DNA from: Apteryx mantelli
Lineage: Eukaryota > Chordata > Aves > Apterygiformes > Apterygidae
Direction of reading: 5' to 3'
Length of the DNA stretch: 64,000 nucleotides
Assembly (NCBI RefSeq): GCF_036417845.1
Contig: NC_089979.1
Span: 9,353,424 to 9,417,423, forward strand
Shown: one piece after another, positions 38,501 to 46,984 of the stretch
How positions within the stretch are numbered: position 1 is the stretch's first letter
Layout: each line of letters starts with the position of its first letter
The notes under the pieces: model-generated
The model's database searches: none
Seen by the model: the letters and a program-made list of their open reading frames with translations, nothing else
What the model was told of the DNA's origin: nothing
Translations under genes and position numbers: made by a program

Positions 38501-41500
38501 TGCACAGATTTCTCGCAAACTGTATTTATGACTAGTGAAATAATACTTTGGTAACAGCTACCACTGTATCATCTGGCTGAAGACTGTACAGTGCAGACAG
38601 TCCCTGCTACAGTGAGTTAACTGTCTACAAAGCAGAGAAAAAAATCCCAGTACAGGGCAGATGGAAAGAGGAATTGTGATTTTTTTCCTTCCTTACAGCA
38701 AGTATCACTTTATTTTTCAAGTTCAACAATGCTTCAGAATTATAGGAGACCTCAAAATAGGTTGTAGGGCACCACCCATGGAGTGAATCACATTAAGACA
38801 GAGTGCTGGCTTCCCACAGGGCTGCTTCACTCCCTGTCTGGTGTCCTCACTCTAAGCGATCAACCTGGAAACCAAACCACATGGTGCTGCAGGCAAGGGC
38901 CAGCTGAAGAAAATTACATGCATGCAGTGGCTCCTGAATAACAGTTACACTTCCTGTTAAACCTATAGCACTCAAGGAAGTAAGTGGAAGGGAGAAAAAC
39001 ATTTGTAGCTGTGGAGCTGTGGAGCTTGTTGGAGATGACGAGGAGACAAGTTCCATGAATATGAACTTTGGAAAGGTGTGGTGTATATGTTCCATTTTTG
39101 GCATCTATAAGGAGAAGCACTTCAGTTTTATTATGATTTCATATTGCTACCCTATTTGGGGAGAGAATCCAGATTGACTATATTGCTATTCAGGCTAAAT
39201 GTAGGTGCCTATACTCCAGACTGGAGTTTAGTTTGTGTTTTAGTTTGTGTCAGCTGAACACAGCTAATAATGTGTTCATAAAGATGTGTGCTCAGCATAG
39301 CATAACTTTTTAGGAAGAGAAATTCAACAGCTGTCACTGAGGTCAATCTGATAATCCCTGTAGTGCATGAAGTTAGGGCAATATATGTCCTTTGAAAACA
39401 GGGCTAGAAAAGAAAGAAATGGTCCCCACCTTTTCTAGAATAAATGGATGGCTAAATTCCAGCATTTCCTGTCATTAGAATTATGTTCTAAGCCCTCTTC
39501 ATCCAAGATCTGCCAGTTTGGCTGCTCAGACCTGTGTTTTTGGCTACAAGTTCATGGGATGCTGTCAGAAGAAGCTGTCCTTGGTCCCACCATTGAAGTT
39601 GACTATGCTGCAACGAGAAATGTGAGTGTTAATGGAAAAAGAGAAGTGGCAGCATAATTCTAGCTTCGTGGTTAGGTCTATCAGAGGTAATTTGGGGAGA
39701 TCTGTCCCTTGAGTGCTTGTGTTGCGCAGCAACTGTGTAATGTAAAAAGCCTAGCTGCTGGGTAATGCAGCGGTAATATATCTGGCTAAATTGCAGGGGT
39801 CCTTTAGTAGCATTTAGTCTTGTTCTTACAGACAATAACAGAGGAGCTCTCTATTTGTTCAAAGAACTGAAACGCCAGCCAAGTAATACTTTTCAAATGG
39901 TCTGTTTAGATATATAAGAAACAGAACAAAAATATGATAATATGAACAAATAAGGGCCCGTAAATTCTGAAGGATGGTAAGCAAGGATGGCAAAGAGAAA
40001 TACTGATTATGTAGTTTTTGATGGATTAGTTGGAAACATGGAAGAAAAGCTGCAATGTTCTGATATCGTCAAAGGAAATCATGAGTCTTTGATATGTGTT
40101 CCTAATAAATCTAAGAGAAAACTGCTTCTGATAATTAGCCTGTCAAAACAGGAGAAGTAATTTGAAAAACTGAGTATCATCAACAGCTTTGTCCGTGAAG
40201 TTAATGTCCGTTGTCCTTCTATGTTAATGGAGCTGACAGACTGTCTGGGATGTAGCCAGCTCCCCAGCTCGATGCAGGCAAGCCTCAGGTCTTCATTTTG
40301 GGATTACTTTGAGACTTAAAGCCCAAGTTTTGGCCCATATTCCCTGCTAATCTCACCTTTTCTAATGACATTCTTAATACTAACTTCTATCTGCTCATTG
40401 CTGATTTTCAAAGCACCTTTACTTGTTCCTAAAGAGTTTTTAGGGGGCAGATATGCATATATGTCTCAGAGATAGATGTCCTATTGCAGATCTCCAATTT
40501 GCTGCCACGGGGAATATTCACATAGTCAGTGAGCAGCAGCACTGCTTACTTCTTGGTAGAGTTTTTTTTTTCCCTTAGTTTTGTTGTTGTTGCCTATTGC
40601 TGCAAACTAGAGTGAGGATTCTGTGCTGTCAACTTTTCGTAGCTTTTGCTGATTCTGATCAGGTTTTTCTTAGTTACCACTCCTGTTCTGTTCAGCTGAG
40701 TCTATGAGCAGATGTTGGGCTGTTTAAAAAAATTAAAAAATCATACTGTCAGAAAAACAAAATGTTTGAGAGCATAAGACTCAGTCGGGTATCCCTTCTC
40801 AGAGGACAATAAAGGTATTGGAGTTAAAAATCTCAGCCTTGAAAAAAAAAAAGGAGTTGGCAAAAGCATCAGTTGGTCATACAAACACAGTGGGGGAAGT
40901 CCCGCAAAAAAGACAGTGGCAAGGAACAGAGAGAGAAAGCTATTGCCTAGGAGGCTTCAGAGTACAGCAGTAGAAACATCTGTAGAGACCTGTTTCCAAG
41001 GAGGAAACTCACTGGTGTTGAGCCAAACAGCAGTGCTTCATGTAAGAGACTTTTTGAACAAGGATGATAAAAAGCCGGTTATCTTATTTTGATCTTTCCC
41101 TCATTTCACTTCTATTTAAAGAGTTAAAAATATCAGACAGTCCTTGTTTTACCTCTTATGACATACATTGGTCACAAAAAGGAAATGAGCCAATATCATA
41201 TCATATGAATATATTTTCATTTCTTGACGCTCTTGATGATGTGAAGGGAACAATTTAAGATGGACTAGTCCTTCCTGTCTTGATGGGGAGAAGAGGAATA
41301 TGCTACGGTAATTCTTGTCCACCAAGAAATGATTATGCACAAAAATAAAATTTTCTTCATGTCTTGCAGATCAGTTCGACTTGGAGATTAGATAAAAGCT
41401 AGTTAACTGAAAGTTGCTGGATTCCGTAATTGGACTTGCAGTGTTCATAGTCCAGTTTTTTAATGTGCTACTTGCTGTCTGATGGTCAAAACTGTAAAAA

Positions 41501-44500
41501 CCCAAGAAAAGTTAAGACTGGAAGTTGACCCTCTTTGCAAAGGCTGGAAAACATGGATTTTGATGAGAACAGTGAACAGAGAGGACCTAAATGCTTCTTT
41601 ACCAGAAACTAGGATGAGGGAGCCTGTCAACCTGCAAATATGTCCTGGCATCCTGGGAAAAAAATCAAACAGTGGTGACCTCAAAGCAATGAAGAGCTCC
41701 CACAGTGCTCTGAAGACCTTTTTTTGTAATTGCAGAGGAAGACAAGCCTTACCTACTCTGCTAATGCATGTGGCCAGTGCACAGTCCTAGTCACCGAAAA
41801 AGAAGGATTTAGAGATTGGCAACAAACACTTTAGCTACAGCTAAGTAACCAAAGCAGTACCAAAGCCCATAATCTGGCTCTGGCAGCAAGTGGCCCAGCC
41901 TGGCCCATGTCCACATGCTGAGATTGTCCCCCTCCCCACCAACAGAATGGCCTTGTCCATGCAGTTTATTGGAACGGTTGCTGGCATGCAGTCCCCAGCC
42001 CCTGCCCAGGCAATGTCTGGGAAAGCACTAGTTGTTTTGGGCCAAAATCCTGCTTAGAATCAGGCGCTCTGGGGGATGGTGGGACAGTGTTGCAGCCCAC
42101 GGCCTGGCCCTGCTTAGCAGGACCACAATGACAGAAAATCTGGTTTTCTGTTCCTGCCTGAGAGTCTGGGCTTGGCAACACCTTTTGAAATCCAGGAAGT
42201 CATTTCTTAAATCACAAAACTGGCTTTTCTTTAATGACAACTGATAAAATATGCAAGTGTGCATATTATAACATGCAGGGAGGGATATTACAGGTTTGAA
42301 TTATTCACAGTATCCTTAACATTCTTTTTCACTGACAGCAAAATTTAATCTCAGTGTCAGAGAAACATGATATTCAGTTACTAATAGAAAAGGCTTTTTA
42401 CTGCAGCAAAAACTAATTACTTGTCTGCCTATAGCAGTAGTGTGGTAAATTCAAATAGACAAGAATGAAGCTCTGCACAGGGAATAGTAGTTCTTGAGTT
42501 CTCTTGCCTGTTTTGACTGACTTGAGTTTCATGAAAAAGAATAGTCTGTTCTGAAATAAATTTCTACTTTCAAACTTGTTTTTTGTTCCAATCCAGATGT
42601 GTAGGAATTCATGAAGTGGATATGAAAAAGAAATTTCACAGTAGAAATTTATTACAGAACAGAAATAAAAAATACTGTGAAGCATTGAAAATAGAATTAC
42701 ACAATATGATGTGACTATACCACACATACTAATCCAAACAAAATTAAATACAACATTAATTGAAAGTGAATTTAAGCATTACATAAATACAGCATTATTT
42801 GAATACAACATTCATTTAAAATGAAATTATAGCCATAAATGAAAACCAAAGCAATTTGTTTAAACTTTTTTATTTGACTTCTCTTTCCCACATAAATGAA
42901 TTAAAACTGAAATTGCAGTCATTAAATTTACATTTAGATGAAGCTGATTTTCTGCTGGCGAAACACAAAGCTTGTGTAAATACCTGTTATACAGCACAAT
43001 GAGTACCCATTTTGGTGGAGACTTTGAGATTCTTTGGAGGGTGGCATGTTGTAAGTTTTAATTATTCACAGCAAGTCCAACATCCCTTTTCATGCACAGC
43101 TCAAATTAAAGCCTCAGTGCCAGTATGCTCTGATGTTCAGTTACTAACATGAAGAGTGTTTATTAAAGCAAAAAAAGCAATCATTTTTAATTGACATCAA
43201 ATGGAAAAAATCAAAGTGTGTCAAATGCAATTAAGTGGACAAAATTTGGTGATATTCATGCAAAACTACTAAGATTAAGAGAAATGGGGCTCCCACTGGC
43301 CCCTCATTGACTGAGTAAGCCTGATATTTGTGCAGTATCTTTGACTAACAACCAGTGGCCAGTTTTCAGCAGTGTCCGTGAGTCTGGGAGCTGCAAGTGT
43401 CTGTCCATTACTTCTCCGTGATTTCTGCTACCTTGGGCAAGTGCCTGGCAGAAAAGAAACAGGATCGTAGAGATCTCTGAGGTTGGCAGTGCCTTCATTT
43501 TCCTCCTGGCCACGAATGCCATTTTATATTAAACTTCTTGTCAGCAGGAGGTAACTCAACCTTATTTCAACAGAACTTCATTAGTCCAAATTTAACCTCC
43601 GTAACCTCTCCTATCGCATTACATGAGATGGCCCAAAACTGTAAAGCATGTGAGACATTTGAACCTGGAAATGCAATTACGCTGTCTAAGGAGATTATAT
43701 CCTGCAGCTAAGGCAGCTTGTCAAGCCCTGGGCCAGATCTGGCTGCTAGTTACATGGATGGGAAAGCTGGTCGACCAGCACATTGCTGCCGTATTTGCTG
43801 TTCCAGCCCGGTGGCTGCCTCTGAGAGGGATTTGCAGATTGTGCAAAATGTGGCCTCTCAAAGCGTGGTCCCTGGTTATGGATTTACAGCCCCTGAATAG
43901 GCATCTACAAGGAGGGTCCTCACTTTTCGGCGTGCTACATGCCACTTCCAGCCCTCTGGTGGGTCTGCTGACACTTCAGTGATGCTGCATAGGTGAGACA
44001 TCACTTTGGGAGTATTGCTCTGCTTAGGGGAAAATGCAGTGTACGTAGATTTTGCCTAATTTCTGCACAGTTGACGGGAAAAGAGCAATACCTTCTTTGC
44101 TCACACACATGCTTGGCCAGCTTCTGCTCTCCTTGAGGACAGGGCTGATTCCCATGAAACCTGCAGCATTTGCAGGTGTACCCATGGACCTCTGTCTGAG
44201 GGGCTGGAGAGGCGGCTGAGCGAGCTTTCCCAGAGCAACACCGGCACCCTGCATCTGAGGGGCACAGGCGGTTCCCCAGATGGTGGGTGCGATGCCTCCC
44301 AAAAACCGTGGCTGCATTGCAGTGAGCCAAAGGGTGCCTGCAAACACACAGGAGCTCCTCTTTGGAGTGGTGCTAATAAAAAAGCAGAGGAGAGGTGGTT
44401 ATTCCAGCCATGCCCAGGTATCCTTTGAACACATATTAAATTTTACTTTTTTTTTTCTTTTTCCAGCAAGTGCTTTGATTCTTTGCTGATACTTCCCTAG

Positions 44501-46725
44501 CGTAAAGCAATTGTTAGCTGAGTGCGTAGGCACAAGAAGTGATATGATGTGTGACAGGATTTGCAGAAGACAGGACAATGGCAAATGCCAGGGTTTCTGT
44601 TCAGGTGATGAAAAGAAAAAGAAAAATTGAAAACTGCTCCAGTTTTGCTTTATTCTTTCTCATTTCCCCCCATTTTCACCTTGCCTTCTTTTCTTTTTTC
44701 TGTAACAGAAAGGGAAGCAAAAGGGAGACTGCGTTTCACGCTGAAAAGCAACATAGCAATTCAGGATTTTGCAAAACCTGCCATCACCCATTCTGTAGTA
44801 CTACTATGTCTGCAGCCTGGCACAGCTGCAGTTCAGGGCTGGATGGAGTGTTTGTGCGCAAATGTTGGTCTCTGGCTGCTGACTACGGAGGGAGATTCAA
44901 TGAATATCATAAACTAGAAACTTTCCTTTCAGTTGCTCAAGAGAGGGGGAGATGTATTTCATCCCCCAGGGACACCATTTTCCTACATTTTTCTTAATCT
45001 AGAGAAATTTAATTGTGGTCATTTGAAGGAAAAAAATACTGATTGACCGGCTGGCTGCTGTCAAACCTTTAGTAAAATGGACAAATTATCCCTGCCTTCC
45101 TTTCAATGCAGGCAAAAATCGACCTTTTCTTCTCTGGTTACTCGTCAGTTTTCATGAAACCTCTAGGAATGCATTTATCTTCACGATTCTCTAAAAATTG
45201 GGCTGAAATTAGCTGATTATTCAAAAGTCACTAGAAAAAAAGAGGGAAAACTGACATACAGGTGGTGAGATGGACAATGAGAAAGACCAAACCTCTGCAT
45301 AAATGATGTTTACTTTGTTAGTGAGGCTAAGAAAAGACATGAAGAGAGCAGTAAGAGTCTGTCTATTAGCCCTGTCATATTTAATCCAGCATACAGATTT
45401 AGGGGGAAGGTATAGGGAAGAAAGTGGAACTGAAAATGTCTTCTGCATTAAAGTGGCACAGGTATCTACACAATATCAAATATAATAAGAGTACAGTGCT
45501 TTTGTTCATCTTACAGTGTTGCACTGTGGAAAATGGACATTCCAGTGATATTCGAGTCTGCACCTAAAAAAATAACAATAAATAAATTAGATCTTTAAAG
45601 CAGTTCCTTACATTTGTGCTAAATAAAAGCAACATGAATTTAAGTAACTAACCAGTAATGATAAATAATAGTAAATTAGACAGGATATGTGTGTTTTCAC
45701 TCAGATAACTCCCATGCTGTGTGCTATTTTCTTTTCAATTATCTGTCTCACTCAGACTTGGTTTTAAGATATTTACGTTAGCTTATTAATCTGTACGTTT
45801 CCCACAGCCCAGAGAAGTCACTGCAATAAATTTTCTGGGACAAGTACTTGAACTAGTTCAGAGTTGTATTTTTTTCTAGGGTGTCCACAGGCAATCCTCA
45901 AGGAGTCCCTGCTGACCTTGCCTCCTGTTACCATTATAGTTCAAAAGATAAATCCTTGTGTCATGGAGCTGTGTAGATTTTTTCAGCTGTGCCTCTGTGT
46001 TAGTCGGAGAAGATATTCAAGAAAGGAAGCCATGAGGTAAAATCTGACACCAGTTTCACTCTTCTCTACCTTCTTAAAATACTCCACGGTGCTTTTTCAA
46101 ATGACAGTTTTCAACCACCATGGCTTATTTTTGAGAGCCTCAGGGTACTGGGTGAGTCCCGAATGGGTCCCCAGTGCACTGACTGAGACCTGATTTGACT
46201 TCCACTATTTAGACTATGGGTGAATGAAGCTCAGCTAAATTTTTCCAAATATCTAAGGTGAAGTCAGAATCTAGCTCTTTATTTCTATGTTCAAAGTACA
46301 ATATTAGCAGCATAACATAGATACAGATAAGTTTATGAAAGATGACAAGATATTACTCCCCTAACTTTAACTACATCTTTAGGTACTGTGTTGAATACTA
46401 TTCCTGGTACTTGAAAAATGCCAGTTATGTCTGTGAAAAAGTCAGAAGAGTGGCTTATTCCCACAGTAAGTATATTTTTTCTCTACATACTCCACTATAA
46501 AGGTGTAACACAAAGTTTTAGACATCCACAGAGTATCTGCTGTCTTTTATTAGACAGATATTTTATCTGATGATGATTTTTAAGGGATTAAACAAAAAAA
46601 GATTTACTTAACTCTCTTGTCAGTTTTTAATATTCTTCTTGTAAAATCTGTTCTGAGTGCAGTTTTCTTTTGTTCTTCCAGCATTAAAGCAAAAATGCCT
46701 TACAAACATCTGTAAATCTGTCTAG
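23529..46725 (+). CDS. HHLA1: HHLA1, secreted Cys-rich glycoprotein of unknown function
   Basis: Fourteen exons join in one frame: 23529-23588, 24930-25010, 25465-25548, 25641-25724, 26743-26826, 27767-27823, 27929-28015, 30644-30820, 32002-32073, 32345-32416, 35848-35925, 45880-46036, 46383-46465 and 46682-46725, or 1220 coding bases. The product matches HHLA1 (HERV-H LTR-associating 1) as I recall it: an N-terminal domain with [30 protein letters not shown] and [20 protein letters not shown]. Next comes a Pro/Ser/Thr-rich linker of low conservation, then a Cys-rich end with [23 protein letters not shown] and [11 protein letters not shown]. At least eight N-X-S/T sequons and many Cys fit a secreted glycoprotein. 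The function is unknown. The signal-peptide exon is not settled, and the linker may have further exons (39832-39882, 40961-41041). Human HHLA1 is longer, mainly in the linker. Confidence 0.88.
24930..25010 (+). CDS. HHLA1: HHLA1 exon (AINLTELVN)
   Basis: Acceptor tccct tctttttcag, donor AAAG|gtaagg, 81 nt, phase 1 to phase 1. It encodes [20 protein letters not shown] then LDTALK, including an N-L-T sequon. This is one of the best conserved segments of the family. Confidence 0.93.
25465..25548 (+). CDS. HHLA1: HHLA1 exon ([12 protein letters not shown])
   Basis: Acceptor gtgtttctgcag, donor AACA|gtgagt, 84 nt, phase 1 to phase 1. It encodes [20 protein letters not shown] followed by VSVTIYN. 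First of three consecutive 84-nt exons. Confidence 0.93.
25641..25724 (+). CDS. HHLA1: HHLA1 exon (CYCLNN)
   Basis: Acceptor ctctttctacag, donor ACAG|gtgggt, 84 nt, phase 1 to phase 1. It encodes [20 protein letters not shown] then NVTNDLT, with a CYC pair and an N-V-T sequon. Only 92 bases separate it from the preceding exon. Confidence 0.93.
26743..26826 (+). CDS. HHLA1: HHLA1 exon ([14 protein letters not shown])
   Basis: Acceptor tgtttttccttctag, donor TCAG|gtttac (weak at position +3), 84 nt, phase 1 to phase 1. It encodes [20 protein letters not shown] then FKSTSILS, with an N-S-T sequon. Confidence 0.93.
26976..27064. repeat. (TACA/TATA)n-rich simple repeat
   Basis: Imperfect GTATACATACATACATGCATA units and TATATATATA, within an HHLA1 intron. 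Confidence 0.85.
27767..27823 (+). CDS. HHLA1: HHLA1 exon ([12 protein letters not shown])
   Basis: Acceptor gtgtttcccttacag, donor ACAG|gtaaat, 57 nt, phase 1 to phase 1. It encodes [19 protein letters not shown], with an N-N-S sequon and two Cys. Confidence 0.92.
27929..28015 (+). CDS. HHLA1: HHLA1 exon ([19 protein letters not shown])
   Basis: Acceptor catgtatatttgcag, donor CTGG|gtaagt, 87 nt, phase 1 to phase 1. It encodes [20 protein letters not shown] then FSSNTSADL. Three sequons (NLS, NYT, NTS) lie in 29 codons. It closes the conserved N-terminal domain. Confidence 0.92.
28016..30643 (+). other. HHLA1 intron
   Basis: No recognisable repeat. A 104-codon open frame at 29233-29544 has an acceptor-like ttcttttag at 29299 in the right phase but no convincing donor (see findings). 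Confidence 0.7.
30644..30820 (+). CDS. HHLA1: HHLA1 linker exon, Pro/Thr/Ser-rich
   Basis: Acceptor cacctctgtctctccccag, donor ACCT|gtgagt, 177 nt (59 codons), phase 1 to phase 1. It encodes a basic, Pro/Thr/Ser/Gly-rich segment with [16 protein letters not shown] and [17 protein letters not shown]. It is far richer in GC and CpG than the surrounding intron. I call it by splice signals, phase and composition; the human linker in the same position is also Pro/Ser/Thr-rich but poorly conserved. Confidence 0.75.
32002..32073 (+). CDS. HHLA1: HHLA1 linker exon
   Basis: Acceptor tctttctgttcccatag, donor CCAG|gtgaga, 72 nt, phase 1 to phase 1. It encodes [20 protein letters not shown] then TEP. 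Called on strong splice sites, phase and position. Confidence 0.72.
32345..32416 (+). CDS. HHLA1: HHLA1 linker exon
   Basis: Acceptor ttttccttccttcag, donor ACCA|gtaagt, 72 nt, phase 1 to phase 1. It encodes [20 protein letters not shown] then HSPT. Same length and phase as the exon before it. Confidence 0.75.
32417..35847 (+). other. HHLA1 intron
   Basis: No recognisable repeat and no exon with matching phase. A strong acceptor at 34169-34180 with an open frame after it is in the wrong phase. Confidence 0.65.
35848..35925 (+). CDS. HHLA1: HHLA1 linker exon
   Basis: Acceptor gatgctttctttcag, donor GACA|gtaagt, 78 nt, phase 1 to phase 1. It encodes [20 protein letters not shown] then KLTKD. 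Called on strong splice sites and phase; I do not recognise the peptide itself. Confidence 0.68.
36329..38250 (-). mobile_element. CR1 LINE, 5'-truncated, 3' half of reverse transcriptase to tail
   Basis: Minus-strand CR1 copy. The + strand begins with the tail cacagaatcacagaatcac, the reverse complement of GATTCTGT octamers, preceded in transcript sense by the 3' UTR. The reading frame runs from about 38250 to 36600: a pre-RT segment ([20 protein letters not shown]), [32 protein letters not shown], then [43 protein letters not shown] and the C-terminal [15 protein letters not shown]. Damage is light: in-frame TAG codons at 37915-37917 and 37534-37536 and a single-base shift near 36600. The element is not active. 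The 5' breakpoint is approximate. It lies antisense within an HHLA1 intron. Confidence 0.95.
39832..39882 (+). CDS. Candidate extra HHLA1 exon
   Basis: Acceptor tttagtcttgttcttacag, 51 nt, phase 1 to phase 1, donor CCAA|gtaata (moderate). It would encode [16 protein letters not shown]. Phase and length fit the HHLA1 pattern, but the peptide is not recognised and the donor is not strong. Confidence 0.3.
40961..41041 (+). CDS. Candidate extra HHLA1 exon
   Basis: 81 nt, phase 1 to phase 1, with donor TCAT|gtaaga. The acceptor (gcctaggaggcttcag) has a poor polypyrimidine tract. It would encode [20 protein letters not shown] then PNSSAS. Offered because length and phase fit; otherwise unsupported. 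Confidence 0.25.
42282..42415. repeat. Diverged direct duplication, copy 1
   Basis: GGAGGGATATTACAGGTTTG, AATTATTCACAG, TTTTTCACTGACAG, CTCAGTGTCAG, GATATTCAGTTACTAATA and GCAGCAAAAACTAATTA occur here in the same order as related blocks about 763 bases downstream. It is not a repeat family I recognise. Confidence 0.7.
43044..43180. repeat. Diverged direct duplication, copy 2
   Basis: Blocks GTTTTAATTATTCACAG, CCCTTTTCATGCACAG, CCTCAGTGCCAG, GATGTTCAGTTACTAACATG and AAAGCAAAAAAAGCAATCATT mirror copy 1 with substitutions and small indels. Roughly 70-75% similar by eye. Confidence 0.7.
45880..46036 (+). CDS. HHLA1: HHLA1 Cys-rich exon (NPCVMELC)
   Basis: Acceptor gtatttttttctag, donor TGAG|gtaaaa, 157 nt, phase 1 to phase 2. 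It encodes [40 protein letters not shown] and [12 protein letters not shown]. This is the start of the conserved Cys-rich C-terminal domain and agrees with the human protein in Cys spacing as I recall it. Confidence 0.9.
46383..46465 (+). CDS. HHLA1: HHLA1 exon ([15 protein letters not shown])
   Basis: Acceptor taactacatctttag, donor CACA|gtaagt, 83 nt, phase 2 to phase 1. It encodes [20 protein letters not shown] then RRVAYSH, with an N-A-S sequon and two Cys. Near-identical in pattern to human HHLA1. Confidence 0.93.
46682..46725 (+). CDS. HHLA1: HHLA1 terminal coding exon
   Basis: Acceptor ttttgttcttccag, phase 1 start, encodes [13 protein letters not shown] and stops at TAG 46723-46725. 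The ending matches the human protein's C-terminus in sense. Confidence 0.93.
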
Positions 46726-46978
46726 AGCACTGAGGAATTTTACTGCAAATGAGAAGATTTGTGACAGTTTTAGTAGTCTCATTTCTCAGTGTAAGAAAAA
46801 TCAAATTGCAATATGCTATTTGCAAATATTTGTAACAAGATTAACTATTAACCAGATGTTTCCTAGAAATGCTTTTTCCTCCAGGGCATTGTAAAAATGA
46901 TGTATAAAAACAGATGAATTTTATACAAGTAATGTAACTGTTATAAAAGCATTCAAAGGATTTTTAAAATTGTGTTTA

Positions 46979-46984
46979 ATAAAG
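46979..46984 (+). promoter_or_regulatory. HHLA1 polyadenylation signal candidate
   Basis: AATAAA about 254 bases after the HHLA1 stop, followed within 30 bases by TTGTCTTGTGCATG, a GT/T-rich downstream context. A good fit for the transcript end. Confidence 0.55.

Larger units (their letters stand above)
35926..45879 (+). other. Large HHLA1 intron
   Basis: About 10 kb. It holds the 1.9 kb CR1 copy (36329 to about 38250), a diverged direct duplication (about 42282-42415 and 43044-43180), and two phase-compatible candidate exons (39832-39882, 40961-41041). If either candidate is real, this is two or three introns. Confidence 0.6.

Noticed and set aside
43623-43982. 119-codon open frame with frequent Leu, Arg and Trp
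   Set aside because: Overlaps no phase-compatible donor; possible donor at 43994 is preceded by stops in the needed phase.
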